A program made the position numbers and the translations under genes. Of a DNA stretch of 64,000 bases, positions 1 through 10,656 are shown in pieces. Within the stretch, counting starts at the first letter, position 1. Each line of letters starts with the position of its first letter. The notes under the pieces were generated by a model that saw nothing but the letters and a program-made list of their open reading frames with translations, ran no database searches and was not told the DNA's origin. Source of the stretch: Geothrix paludis (GTDB lineage: Bacteria > Acidobacteriota > Holophagae > Holophagales > Holophagaceae); assembly GCF_022808815.1 (NCBI RefSeq), contig NZ_JAKZLC010000001.1, positions 1,152,249-1,216,248 on the forward strand, written 5' to 3'.

Positions 1-44
1 TTCCCCCTCCCGGATGGCCAGCAAACCTCGCCTCGCCGGGTGCC

Positions 45-79
45 GGCTCGAGGCAGGGCATTCAGCCCTGCCTCGAGCC
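45..79. terminator. Perfect 15-bp hairpin downstream of lepA
   Basis: GGCTCGAGGCAGGGC at 45-59 is the exact reverse complement of 65-79, with a 5-nt loop. It lies 70 nt beyond the lepA stop codon. No T-run follows on the minus strand, so it is either a hairpin that stabilises a 3' end, a Rho-assisted end, or a repeat. The outer flanks (36-41 with 80-85) can extend the stem across a 3-nt bulge. Confidence 0.45.
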
Positions 80-149
80 ACCCGGCTGAGGCTCGGCCTG
101 CGGGATCTCCACGTTGCCGATGGCAGGCCATCGGGGCCGCCGAGGAGGT

Positions 150-1967
<1,818 letters not shown>

Positions 1968-2103
1968 TGAGGAACCTCGAACTGGTCATTGTACTGTTGG
2001 AAACCCTCACTGTCTGCGGGGTTTTACCTACTGGGGCCTCAAGCCGTGGTTGATCCAAGCCGATGGGACCTTTAACCTCAAGGCCGAGAGCCAAGGAGTC
2101 CGC

Positions 2104-2919
2104 TTGTCCCACTTCGCGTCTCCCATGACCATCCTGATGGTAGAGGACAATGCCCTGCAGCGGCGGCTGCTGGAGGCGCAGATCCAGCCGCTGGGGCACC
2201 GCCTGATCGTGGCGGCGAACGGCGAAGAGGCCGTGGCGCGCCTCCGGTCGGACCGGCCCGAGCCAGACATGGTGATCATGGATGTGGTGATGCCGTCCAT
2301 GGACGGCTTCAAGGCCTGCGAGGCCATCAAGTCCGATCCCGCCACGGCGGACATCCCCGTGCTGGTGCTGACGGCCCTGAGCCGGGACGCCAAGGACCGA
2401 AGCTACACCGCCGGGGCCGATGACTTCATCCGCAAGCCCGCCAGCAACCTGCTCCTCCAGATGCGCATCCAGACCCACCTTCGCGTCCGGGCCCTGTCAC
2501 TCCGCACAGGTCCGCTGCCGCCCGCCCGCCCCAGGGTGCTGGTGGCGTCGGCCAATTCCATGGTGCTCACCCAGGTCCAGAACCACTTCGGCAAGGACCA
2601 GGCGATCTTCTTCGAGGCCCAGGGCGAAAGCCAGGCCCGGGCCCAGATTCTCGCCGAATCCCCCGAGGTGCTGGTGCTCGACACGGACCTCGCTGATGGC
2701 AGCGCCCTGAACCTGGTGACGACCTTGGGCCAATCGCAGGATCTGAAGGATCTGCCCATCCTCCTCCTGCACGATCCCGGCGAGCTCGAGGCCTGGTCCC
2801 GCCTCCGCGAGCCCGTGTGCGACGCCCTGGAGAAGCCCCTGACGGCCCCTGAAACCCGCCGCCGGGTGGCCCTCCTGGCCCGGCTGGCCCACCTGCAGAA
2901 ACGCGCCGGTCAGGCATGA
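2104..2919 (+). CDS. Two-receiver response regulator without output domain
   Basis: The protein has 271 residues. The N-terminal half is a canonical CheY-like receiver (LMVEDN acidic pocket, phospho-acceptor Asp in VIMDVVMP, conserved Lys in IRKP). The C-terminal half is a second, more divergent receiver (VLVLDTDL and EKP). There is no GGDEF, HD or DNA-binding domain, so it probably works by protein contact, like the tandem receivers of PleD-type proteins without the effector. I chose a TTG start at 2104 because AAGGAG lies 5 nt upstream; an in-frame ATG at 2125 has no Shine-Dalgarno. Its stop overlaps the start of the M6 peptidase gene (ATGA), so the two are translationally coupled. Confidence 0.85.
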   Translation: MSHFASPMTILMVEDNALQRRLLEAQIQPLGHRLIVAANGEEAVARLRSDRPEPDMVIMDVVMPSMDGFKACEAIKSDPATADIPVLVLTALSRDAKDRSYTAGADDFIRKPASNLLLQMRIQTHLRVRALSLRTGPLPPARPRVLVASANSMVLTQVQNHFGKDQAIFFEAQGESQARAQILAESPEVLVLDTDLADGSALNLVTTLGQSQDLKDLPILLLHDPGELEAWSRLREPVCDALEKPLTAPETRRRVALLARLAHLQKRAGQA

Positions 2920-4454
2920 AGTCACCTAATCGCCGAACGAGAGGGGCCGCCTTCGGGCTCCTGGTCGCCCTCGCCGCCTCCGCTCCTGCCGCCTCCGTGG
3001 AAGGCCGGGTCACGGACGGCCACCGGGGCCTGGCCGGCGTCCGCGTCTACCCGGACCGGCAGCCGAGGGTTTCCCCCGCCGGGGATCCGCCCCTGGCGCT
3101 GACGGACGCGGAGGGCCGCTTCCACCTGGACCTGGAACCCGAGGATGCGGTGCTGGCGGTGGAGAAGGATGGCTGGCGCCGCGACCTGGTGCCGGCCGCC
3201 GAGTGGCGCGGCGACATCACCCTCAGTCCGGAGCCCAGGTTCCGCAAGGAGGCCATCTTCATCGTCCGCCTCGATTTCACGGACGAAGCCTCCAAGCTGC
3301 CGGACGGCGCCCTGCGGGAGCTGATCTTCTCGCGCCGCCCCGGGGTGGCCAGCGCGGCCAACTACCTGTACGAGGTCAGCAAGGGGGCCGTGTCCCTCGT
3401 CGAGGGCCGCTTCCTCAAGCTCCGGAGCGCCGACTTCCCCGCCCCGAGGACCGACGACCGCAAGATGGCCATGGCCGGCTGGGTGCTGGAGCGCCTCCAG
3501 GGCGAGGACCTCGGCGACTGCGACCGCCTCGACAACCGCACCGGCGCGGTGCGACCGGACGGCAAGCCCGACCACCTCTGGATCATCACGCCCGGCAAGC
3601 CCCAGTCGCTGACCGCCGACGAGGCCGACCTCAAGGCCGTGAGCCTCCTCCTGCCCCTGCCCTGGGACAAGACGCGGCGCTGGCCCCTGATCTTCATGAC
3701 CGAGGAAGTGCCCCTGGGGAACATCGTCCACGAGGCCTTCCACTCCATGGGCGAGCACCGCGTGGACGACCTCTACCTGGATTGCGGCGATCCCCTCACG
3801 GCCGGCATCTGGGATCTCATGGACGCTGGCCAGTATCGCGGCTGGGACCGCTCCCACCCCGAAGAGGGCCCCTGGGTGGAGGACACGGGCTACAGCCCCT
3901 CCCATCCCACGGCCTGGGTGCGCTCCGAGCTCTGGTACCGCGGATGGTTCAGGGGCCTGGTCAACCGGCTCGCCGTGAAAGGCCCGTCCTGGGAGGGCTG
4001 GATCGCGCCGGTCTCCCGCGCCCCCGGCGCCGATCCCCAGTGGGTGACCCTGCCTGATCCCCGGAAGAAGGGTCGCTTCTTCAGCCTGGAGGTGCGCCGC
4101 CCCTGGGGCTTCGAGCGCGGCCGCGTGGGCGGGCGCTTCGGGCCGGGCCACGAAGGCCTGGTGGTGGCCACCGTCGATCCCTCCCTGCTCAGCACCGACG
4201 AACCCAAGGGCCCCGTGCGCGTGGTGGACGCCCACCCCGGCAGCCCCGAGCCGCCCAAGCCCCGCTTCCCCTGCGGCCGCTGGGAGCTGGATGACGCGGC
4301 CTTCAACGTGGGCCCCGGCGAGAACCCCAGGGGCCGCAGCGGGCCCCTGTCCTGGGAGGTCCTGGAGACCGATGCCAGCGGCCGCATGCGGGTCCGGGTG
4401 AGCCTGGCCCGGCCCTTGGCAAAAAAATCCCGCCGCCAAACAGCTGCCAAGTAA
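2916..4454 (+). CDS. Secreted M6 (immune inhibitor A-like) metallopeptidase
   Basis: The 512-residue protein has an N-terminal signal peptide (hydrophobic stretch at residues 10-26) and then a carboxypeptidase-regulatory-like beta-sandwich (about 28-100). The catalytic region carries HEAFH at 272-276 followed by G-x-x-x-x-x-DDLY, the zinc signature of the M6/M64-type gluzincin-metzincin peptidases (HExxHxxG...DLY). WDLMDAG near 299 fits the Met-turn. This predicts an exported zinc endopeptidase. The C-terminal about 130 residues are unassigned. The start codon overlaps the preceding regulator gene by 4 nt, and the M28 peptidase follows after 8 nt, so a regulator-peptidase-peptidase operon is likely. 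Confidence 0.8.
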   Translation: MKSPNRRTRGAAFGLLVALAASAPAASVEGRVTDGHRGLAGVRVYPDRQPRVSPAGDPPLALTDAEGRFHLDLEPEDAVLAVEKDGWRRDLVPAAEWRGDITLSPEPRFRKEAIFIVRLDFTDEASKLPDGALRELIFSRRPGVASAANYLYEVSKGAVSLVEGRFLKLRSADFPAPRTDDRKMAMAGWVLERLQGEDLGDCDRLDNRTGAVRPDGKPDHLWIITPGKPQSLTADEADLKAVSLLLPLPWDKTRRWPLIFMTEEVPLGNIVHEAFHSMGEHRVDDLYLDCGDPLTAGIWDLMDAGQYRGWDRSHPEEGPWVEDTGYSPSHPTAWVRSELWYRGWFRGLVNRLAVKGPSWEGWIAPVSRAPGADPQWVTLPDPRKKGRFFSLEVRRPWGFERGRVGGRFGPGHEGLVVATVDPSLLSTDEPKGPVRVVDAHPGSPEPPKPRFPCGRWELDDAAFNVGPGENPRGRSGPLSWEVLETDASGRMRVRVSLARPLAKKSRRQTAAK

Positions 4455-4462
4455 GATGAGGC

Positions 4463-5824
4463 ATGATCCGAACCCGCTGCCTCCTCCTTCTCGTCGCTGC
4501 GTGCCTGGGCGCCCAGGACGCCCCGCAGGCCACGGCGGAACGCCTCCGCGCCGAAGCCTTCCGCACCCACGGTGCCTACGCGGACCTCGCCTGGCTCTGT
4601 GACCGCATCGGGAACCGCCTGAGTGGCTCGCCCCAGCTGGACCAGGCCATCGATTGGGCCCAGGGTCGGCTGAAGGCGGCGGGGCTCGTCAATGTCCATG
4701 CGGAAAAGGTCATGGTGCCCCACTGGGTCCGGGGCCGGGAGTCCGCCGAGCTGCTGCTGCCCACCCACCAGCGGGTGAACCTGCTGGGCCTCGGCGACAG
4801 CGTGGGCACCCCCGAGGGCGGCCTCACGGCGGATGTCGTCGTGGTGGGCTCCTTCGACGAGCTGGACAAGCTCGGCGAAGCCGTGAAGGGGAAGATCGTC
4901 CTCTACGACGTGCCCTTCCAGGGCTACGGCCGCACGGTGGCCTACCGCCACGACGGCGCCTCCCGGGCCGCCAAGTTCGGCGCAGTGGCCGCCCTGGTGC
5001 GGTCCGTGGGCCCCGTCAGCCTGGACACCCCGCACACTGGCGTCATGGGCTACGACCCCGCCTTCCCCAAGATCCCCACCGCCGCCGTCACCATCGAGGC
5101 GTCCACCCAGATGCGGCGCATGCAGGAGCGGGGCGAGCGCATCCGCCTGAAGCTCGAGATGGGCGCGAAGATGCTCCCCGACGCCCCTTCCGCCAACGTG
5201 GTGGCCGAGATCCGCGGCACCGAGAAGCCCGACGAGGTGGTGATCCTCAGCGGCCACCTGGACAGCTGGGATGTGGGCCAGGGCGCCCAGGACGACGGCG
5301 CGGGCACCGTCACCGCCATGGAGGCCGCGCGGCTCATCCAGTCCCTGGGCCTGAAGCCCCGCCGGACCCTCCGCGTGGTGCTCTGGACCAACGAGGAGAA
5401 CGGCCTGCGCGGCGGCCTGGGCTACCGCGACGCCCATCGCCCCGAATTGCGGAACATCGTGGCCGCCTTCGAGACCGACTCCGGCAGCGAGCGCATCAAG
5501 GGCTTCAGCCTGGATCTCCGGAAGGCCACGCCGGAGGCCAAAGCGGGCGCTTTGGCCTCACTGAAAAAGATCGGGAAGGACGCGCTGGAGCCCTTCGGCA
5601 CCATCGACCTCCGCCTGGGCGGCTCCGGCGCGGACGTGGGCCCCATGGTGGCCGAAGGCGTCCCCGGCCTCGGCGTCGGCCACGCTGCCACACACTACTT
5701 CGACATCCACCACACCCAGGCCGACACCGTGGACAAGGTCGACCAGGACGACCTGGCCTGGAACGCCGCCGCCCTCGCCAGCTTCGCCTACGCCCTGGCC
5801 CAGTCGGACGTGCGGTTCAACTAG
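4463..5824 (+). CDS. Secreted M28 aminopeptidase/carboxypeptidase Q-like
   Basis: The protein has 453 residues with a short signal peptide (MIRTRCLLLLVAACLGA). A protease-associated insert (about 100-220) precedes the M28 catalytic domain. Zinc ligands are visible: His in GHLDSWD (about H265), the bridging Asp in QDDGAGT, the catalytic Glu and ligand in NEENG, Asp in ETDSG, and His in HHTQADT. The layout matches plasma glutamate carboxypeptidase/carboxypeptidase Q, which releases amino acids from dipeptides. It lies 8 nt after the M6 peptidase gene and probably shares its operon, so endo- and exopeptidase are made together. Confidence 0.9.
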   Translation: MIRTRCLLLLVAACLGAQDAPQATAERLRAEAFRTHGAYADLAWLCDRIGNRLSGSPQLDQAIDWAQGRLKAAGLVNVHAEKVMVPHWVRGRESAELLLPTHQRVNLLGLGDSVGTPEGGLTADVVVVGSFDELDKLGEAVKGKIVLYDVPFQGYGRTVAYRHDGASRAAKFGAVAALVRSVGPVSLDTPHTGVMGYDPAFPKIPTAAVTIEASTQMRRMQERGERIRLKLEMGAKMLPDAPSANVVAEIRGTEKPDEVVILSGHLDSWDVGQGAQDDGAGTVTAMEAARLIQSLGLKPRRTLRVVLWTNEENGLRGGLGYRDAHRPELRNIVAAFETDSGSERIKGFSLDLRKATPEAKAGALASLKKIGKDALEPFGTIDLRLGGSGADVGPMVAEGVPGLGVGHAATHYFDIHHTQADTVDKVDQDDLAWNAAALASFAYALAQSDVRFN

Positions 5825-5844
5825 GCCAGCCAGCCCAACTGGCC
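5824..5844. terminator. Weak hairpin between convergent genes
   Basis: GGCCAG at 5824-5829 pairs with CTGGCC at 5839-5844 across a 9-nt loop, at the convergent ends of the M28 peptidase and FKBP genes. No T-tract is present on either strand, so its role as a terminator is only suggested by position. Confidence 0.25.
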
Positions 5845-5859
5845 AGGATCACCTGCCGA

Positions 5860-6639
5860 TCATTGGCTGATCCGCACCAGCTCCACATCGAAGACCAGCA
5901 TGCCCGGCGGCATCCCCCGGGCACCCTGGTAGGCGAGCTTTTCGGGAATCCAGAATCGCCTGCGCTCGCCTTCCACCATGAGCTGGAGCCCCTCGACCCA
6001 GCCCGGGATGGTGCCTTTCAACTGCAGCGGCACCGAAACGCCTTTTGTCAGCGAGCTGTCGAACATCTTCCCGTCCGTGGTCCAGCCCGTGTAGTGGACG
6101 GAGACCCAATTGGCCGGAACGGGGTGCGCCTTCCCCGTTCCGGGCCTGAGGACCTTGAAGGCCAGGCCGGAGCGCAGCACCGTCGCGTCCGCGGGCGGGG
6201 CCGCCACCTCCGCCGGGGCCTGCGCGGGAGGTGGCACCGCATCCAGGAGCTCCAGGTCCATCACCACCGTCCCGGCCGGCCGGCCCTTGGCGCCCCCGAA
6301 GGCCTGTGCCTCCGGAAGCCACACCCGCCGCTGTTCGCCCACCACCATGGCCAGCAGCATCTCCCGCATGCCCGGCATCAGCCGGTCCAGACCCAGGTAC
6401 GGCGCCTCATCCAGCGTCCGGGTGTTGGCGAAGACCGCTCCGTCCGCGCCCCACCCCGTGAAATGCACCCGGACGAATCCACCGGGCGCGGGGCGGGCAT
6501 CCCCCTTCCCGGCCTGGATCACCCGGTAGGCCACCCCGCTGGGCGTGCGGAGGGCATCCGCCGGCGGGACCGCCAGGTCCGGTGGCGCGGCGTGGAGGCA
6601 GAGCGCGGGAAGCAGGACAGGGATGGGGCGCAGGGTCAT
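5860..6639 (-). CDS. Exported tandem FKBP-type peptidyl-prolyl isomerase
   Basis: The 259-residue protein has a signal peptide (about 1-18) and two consecutive FKBP domains (about 30-135 and 150-258). Both show the family pattern VHFTGW/VHYTGW, G-x-x-F-D/A, a PG-M/W segment and the W-I/L-P-E strand. The second domain is the more canonical (VHYTGWTTDGKMFDSS, IPGWVEGLQLM, FDVELV). It would catalyse proline isomerisation and chaperone folding of exported proteins in the periplasm. A single-domain Mip/FkpA form is more usual; the tandem arrangement suggests bivalent substrate binding. It converges on the M28 gene. Confidence 0.92.
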   Translation of the reverse strand: MTLRPIPVLLPALCLHAAPPDLAVPPADALRTPSGVAYRVIQAGKGDARPAPGGFVRVHFTGWGADGAVFANTRTLDEAPYLGLDRLMPGMREMLLAMVVGEQRRVWLPEAQAFGGAKGRPAGTVVMDLELLDAVPPPAQAPAEVAAPPADATVLRSGLAFKVLRPGTGKAHPVPANWVSVHYTGWTTDGKMFDSSLTKGVSVPLQLKGTIPGWVEGLQLMVEGERRRFWIPEKLAYQGARGMPPGMLVFDVELVRISQ

Positions 6640-6697
6640 GGTGACGTTCCAAGGAGGGCCCGGATGGGCCTGATCCAGGATACGGGGGCGGGCCGCG

Positions 6698-7558
6698 TCA
6701 CACGCCCGGCGGAAACCCCACGGCCAGCCTCACGCCGGCGATGGCGGGGTCCACGCTGCCGTCGGCGCGGCGGATGAGGATGGGTGGCTCGACCTCGGGG
6801 CACCGGGCGCGGGCTTCGAAATCCTCGGGGTAGTCCTGGCGGCGGCCGGCGGCGAAGACGTCCAGGCCGTAGGGCTCGCCTGCCTTGAAGACGATCTCCC
6901 GGCGGTGGAGGCACAGCAGGCCGGCCGCGCTCAGGGCGGCCAGGGCGCGGTCGCGCTGGTCGTTGGGGAAGACGCAGGCGAAGATTCCGCCCGGGGCCAG
7001 GATCCGGGCCGCGGTCCTGGCGTAGTCCGCGATGCTGCCGCGCACCTCCAGGCGGGCGGGCACGGACTGGGGATGGGCCGCGGGCAGGCGGTGGCCTTCG
7101 GGCCAGTAGGGCGGCGTGCCCGTCACCAGATCGAAGGGGGCTTCGCCTTCGAACAGGGCGGGGTCGCGGAGGTCGCCCAGGCGCGGCGTGATGCGGGCCT
7201 CCTGCCCGTTGTAGCGGATGCTCTTCCGGGCCAGGCGCAGGCTCGCCTCCTGGGCCTCGACCGTGCGCACCACGGCGCCGGGGCAGCGCCAGGCGGCCAG
7301 GAGAGCCACGCTGCCGATCCCCGAGCCCAGGTCCGCGATGCGGCCCGCCCGGGGGCACCAGGTGGTGCCGTACCAGGCCGTCACCAGGTCGTCCACGCTG
7401 AAGCGGTTGCCCTTCTCCAGCTGGAAGATGCGCCAGCGCCCGCAGAGGCCGTCCAGGGTCTCGCCAGGCTCCGCCTCCACTCCGCCCGGAGGCACAGGCC
7501 CGGGCCGGGTCCAGCCCTTGTAGGCGGAGGCTTCGTCGGGGGCGGAGCGGCGCGGCAT
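6698..7558 (-). CDS. Class I SAM methyltransferase, TrmN6/YfiC-like
   Basis: The protein has 286 residues. The SAM-binding motif I is LGSGIGSVALL (about 95-105), with an acidic motif II (RTVEAQE). The catalytic motif reads TGTPPYW, where base N6-methyltransferases have N/D-PP-Y. The fold and the N-terminal segment (FSVDDLVTAWY) resemble TrmN6, which methylates A37 of tRNA1(Val). The Asn to Thr change at the first catalytic position makes the chemistry or target uncertain. I took the ATG at 7558; the reading frame extends upstream across the relA gene but without homology. It is divergent from the RelA/SpoT gene. Confidence 0.75.
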   Translation of the reverse strand: MPRRSAPDEASAYKGWTRPGPVPPGGVEAEPGETLDGLCGRWRIFQLEKGNRFSVDDLVTAWYGTTWCPRAGRIADLGSGIGSVALLAAWRCPGAVVRTVEAQEASLRLARKSIRYNGQEARITPRLGDLRDPALFEGEAPFDLVTGTPPYWPEGHRLPAAHPQSVPARLEVRGSIADYARTAARILAPGGIFACVFPNDQRDRALAALSAAGLLCLHRREIVFKAGEPYGLDVFAAGRRQDYPEDFEARARCPEVEPPILIRRADGSVDPAIAGVRLAVGFPPGV

Positions 7559-7616
7559 CCCATGAGTGTCCGATAAACCGCCTGGATTCAGAAGCGCCCC
7601 TGCGCGACACTCAACC

Positions 7617-9842
7617 ATGGCCGTGCCTGGGAAAACCCTGGAGCCCGTCCTCCGCGAGGGGGAAGGCTCGGCCTGCGAAGGGGACAGTTGCCTCACCCTG
7701 GATGGAGCCTTCGATCGGGTGAAGGCGGCCTTCCTCCAGCACCACCCCAAGGGGGACGTGGCCCTGCTCCGCCGGGCCTTCACCGTGGGCCGCGACATGC
7801 ACGCCACCCAGCTCCGGAAAAGCGGCGAGCCGTACTTCTTCCACCCCCTGGCCGTGGCCCAGAGCCTGGCGGACTGGCGGCTGGACGCCGTGAGCGTGGC
7901 CTGCGGCCTCCTCCACGACGTGGTGGAAGACACCCTCATGACCCTGCCCCAGGTGAAGGCGCAGTTCGGGGACGAGATCGGCGAGATCGTGGACGGCCTC
8001 ACCAAGATGAGCAAGCTGGCCTTCACGGACAAGCACCTGCTCAACGCCGAGAACGTCCGCAAGCTGCTGGTGGCCATGGGCAAGGATGTGCGCGTGCTGC
8101 TGGTGAAGCTGGCGGACCGCCTGCACAACATGAAGACCCTGGGCGTCATGGAAGAGGAGAAGCGCCGCCGCATCTCGCGCGAGACGCTGGAGCTCTACGC
8201 GCCCCTGGCCAACCGCCTGGGCATGGGCGTGGTGCGCCTGGAACTGGAGGACCTGGCCTTCCGCCAGCTGGAGCCCGAGCAGTACGACTACCTGAAGAAC
8301 GCGGTGGAAGCCAAGCGCGCCAAGCTCTCCGGCACCATCCAGGAGATCCACGGCTCGCTCCAGGCCATCCTCCGCCAGCAGGGCATCAACGCCCACGTCA
8401 CCGGCAGGGTCAAGCACCTCTACGGCATCTGGAAGAAGATGGGCGCCCAGGCCAAGGGCTTCGAGGACATCCACGACTGGCTGGCCTACCGCATCATCTG
8501 CCCGGACCGCGCCAGCTGCTACACGGCCCTGGGCCTCGTGCACGGCCTCTACCGGCCCGTGCCCGGCAAGTTCAAGGACTACATCAGCCTGCCCAAGGAG
8601 AACGGCTACCAGAGCATCCACACCACGGTGCTGATGAGCTCCGGCGACATCTTCGAGGTGCAGATCCGCACGGAGGAGATGCACCTTCATGCCGAGGCCG
8701 GCATCGCCAGCCACTGGACCTACAAGGACGGTCGCATCGCCAACCGCCTGGAGATCAACCAGGTGGCCTTCCTCCGCCGCATGGTGGAGCTGCACCAGGA
8801 CGCCCAGGACAGCCGCGACCTGGTGGCCAACCTGCGCGGCGAGCTGACCTTCAACCGCATCCAGGTCTTCACGCCCAAGGGCGACCTCCGCAGCCTGGTG
8901 GAGGGCAGCACGCCCGTGGATTTCGCCTACGCCATCCACACCCAGGTGGGCCACCGCTGCGTGGGCGCCAAGGTGAACGGGCGCATGGTGCCGCTGAAGC
9001 ACACGCTCCAGAACGGCGACCGCGTGGAGATCCTCACCCGGCCCGACCACAAGCCCAGCCGCGACTGGCTGGGCTTCGTCAAATCCGCCGGCGCCAAGAG
9101 CCGCATCCAGGCCTTCATCCGCGAGGAGGAGCGCGCCCACGCCGTCACCCTCGGCCGGGAACGGCTCGAGCGGGAGGCCCGCGTCCTGGGCGTGCGCCTG
9201 GACGACCCCGAGTCCCAGGCCAAGCTCGAGGCGCGGCTGGTGGAGCTGAAGCTGGCGAACTGGGACGCGGCCCATGCCGCCCTGGGGTTCGGCCGCATCA
9301 CGGTCCACAAGCTCCTCGAACCCCTGATCCCCGAGCCCGAGCGCGCCAAGCCCAAGGAGAACGTCTCCAACCTCATGGATTCGGTGGTGGTGGGCGACAC
9401 CGCCGGCATCCTCTACGCCCTGGCCGCCTGCTGCAAGCCCATCTGGGGCGACGAAGTGGTGGGCTACATCACCCGCACCCGCGGCACCGCCATCCACCGG
9501 GCCGACTGCCCCCAACTCACGAAGGGGACCATGCACCCCGAGCGCCGCGTGAACGTGGCCTGGGGCAAGCACGGGACGGAGCTCTACGACACGGAGATCG
9601 CCCTCACCACCGAGGACCGTCCCGGCATGGTAGCCGCCATCTCCGAGGGCATCCAGCGCGTGGGCATCAACGTGCAGCGCTTCCACGGCTCGGCCACGGA
9701 GGAGGGCGCCGGCCTCTTCCACATCGCCCTGCGGGTGCGCGACCGCACGCACTTGGTGGAGCTCATGGCCGGTCTGCGGCGCATCCGCGGTGTCTACACG
9801 GTGGAGCGGGTGAAGGGCTCCGTGTTCGGGAAAGTGAAATAG
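7617..9842 (+). CDS. relA/spoT: Bifunctional (p)ppGpp synthetase/hydrolase, RelA/SpoT
   Basis: The protein is about 741 residues from the ATG at 7617; an in-frame GTG at 7566 is an alternative, and neither start has a clear Shine-Dalgarno. The order is typical of a long Rel: an HD hydrolase domain with an intact HDxxED (LLHDVVEDT, about residues 98-106), a synthetase domain (RIICPD, then GKFKDYISLPKENGYQSIHTT near 320-340), TGS (about 415-475), a helical/zinc-finger region and a C-terminal ACT domain (DRPGMVAAISEGIQ). Both catalytic sites look intact, so it should make and break (p)ppGpp in the stringent response. An inverted-repeat element follows. Confidence 0.95.
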   Translation: MAVPGKTLEPVLREGEGSACEGDSCLTLDGAFDRVKAAFLQHHPKGDVALLRRAFTVGRDMHATQLRKSGEPYFFHPLAVAQSLADWRLDAVSVACGLLHDVVEDTLMTLPQVKAQFGDEIGEIVDGLTKMSKLAFTDKHLLNAENVRKLLVAMGKDVRVLLVKLADRLHNMKTLGVMEEEKRRRISRETLELYAPLANRLGMGVVRLELEDLAFRQLEPEQYDYLKNAVEAKRAKLSGTIQEIHGSLQAILRQQGINAHVTGRVKHLYGIWKKMGAQAKGFEDIHDWLAYRIICPDRASCYTALGLVHGLYRPVPGKFKDYISLPKENGYQSIHTTVLMSSGDIFEVQIRTEEMHLHAEAGIASHWTYKDGRIANRLEINQVAFLRRMVELHQDAQDSRDLVANLRGELTFNRIQVFTPKGDLRSLVEGSTPVDFAYAIHTQVGHRCVGAKVNGRMVPLKHTLQNGDRVEILTRPDHKPSRDWLGFVKSAGAKSRIQAFIREEERAHAVTLGRERLEREARVLGVRLDDPESQAKLEARLVELKLANWDAAHAALGFGRITVHKLLEPLIPEPERAKPKENVSNLMDSVVVGDTAGILYALAACCKPIWGDEVVGYITRTRGTAIHRADCPQLTKGTMHPERRVNVAWGKHGTELYDTEIALTTEDRPGMVAAISEGIQRVGINVQRFHGSATEEGAGLFHIALRVRDRTHLVELMAGLRRIRGVYTVERVKGSVFGKVK

Positions 9843-9870
9843 GCCTCTCCCATGCCAGGCGTCAAGGATC

Positions 9871-9990
9871 TCCACGAAGGACACGAATGAAGATCGCAGG
9901 ACACGAAGAAAGCACTGGGAGGAAGGGGTCTTCCCCTTCGGGAACGGGCATTTCTTCGTGCCCTTTGGACGCCTTCGTGTCCTTCCTGGA
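9871..9990. repeat. Intergenic inverted-repeat element (CACGAAGGACACGAA type)
   Basis: The 40-bp arms (about 9871-9911 and 9951-9990) are imperfect reverse complements and each contains two copies of a GGACACGAAG-like unit. About 40 bp of unique sequence forms the loop, itself with a small GGAAGGGG/CCCCTTCGG hairpin. It fills most of the gap between the co-directional relA/spoT and Nudix genes. The same design, with other sequences, recurs elsewhere in the window. Confidence 0.75.
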
Positions 9991-10014
9991 GGCCTTTTCA
10001 AAGAAGAACAAAGC

Positions 10015-10656
10015 ATGAGCGCCTGGCGCCCCCCCGACGAAGCCCCGCCGGTCCCCTGGGCCCGCATCGCCGAGAGCCTGCGGCGGCCCCAGCTCGGGCC
10101 CGATCCGCACAAGATCAGCGCCCGCATCCCCGAGGATCCGCGCCGCGCGGCGGTCGGGGTCATCCTCTGGGGCGATCTCGCGGGCGCGCGCAAGATCATC
10201 CTGGTCCAGCGGGGCTACGGCGCGCCGCACCACCCCGGCGAGATCGCCTTCCCGGGGGGCATGGTGGAGCTGCGGGACCGGGACCTGCCCGCCACCGCCC
10301 GGCGGGAGGTGGCCGAGGAGATCGGCGTGTCCACGGGCCTATGGGAGCTGGGGTGCTTCCCCGACGGCGTGGCCAAGGCCCGGGTGCGGTTCACCCCGGT
10401 GTTCTTCCGCTGGGAGGAGCCGAAGCCCAGCTTCCACCTGGACCACGAGCTCGAGCAGGTCCTCCTGCTCCCCCTGGCGCCGCTGATGGAAGCTCCCTGG
10501 ACCATCGAGCGCCTCGAACGGCACGGCCTGGCCCTCGACGTGCCCAGGCTCGAGCTGCCCCAGGCGCCGCTCTGGGGGGCGACGGCCTTCGTGTTGAAGG
10601 CCTGGCTGGATGTGCTGAAGGCCTGCGCCGACCCGGTGAAGCCGACGCAGGCCTGA
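10015..10656 (+). CDS. Nudix hydrolase, CoA pyrophosphatase (NudL)-like
   Basis: The protein has 213 residues. It contains the extended CoA-hydrolase signature HHPGEIAFPGG directly joined to a full Nudix box (GGMVELRDRDLPATARREVAEEIG, GX5EX7REUXEEXGU), about residues 75-105. Family members hydrolyse CoA and acyl-CoA to phosphopantetheine and 3',5'-ADP with Mg2+. The ATG at 10015 is preceded by only a weak GAAGAA-like ribosome site; upstream alternatives run into the inverted-repeat element. The stop codon touches the 272-bp element that follows. Confidence 0.88.
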   Translation: MSAWRPPDEAPPVPWARIAESLRRPQLGPDPHKISARIPEDPRRAAVGVILWGDLAGARKIILVQRGYGAPHHPGEIAFPGGMVELRDRDLPATARREVAEEIGVSTGLWELGCFPDGVAKARVRFTPVFFRWEEPKPSFHLDHELEQVLLLPLAPLMEAPWTIERLERHGLALDVPRLELPQAPLWGATAFVLKAWLDVLKACADPVKPTQA

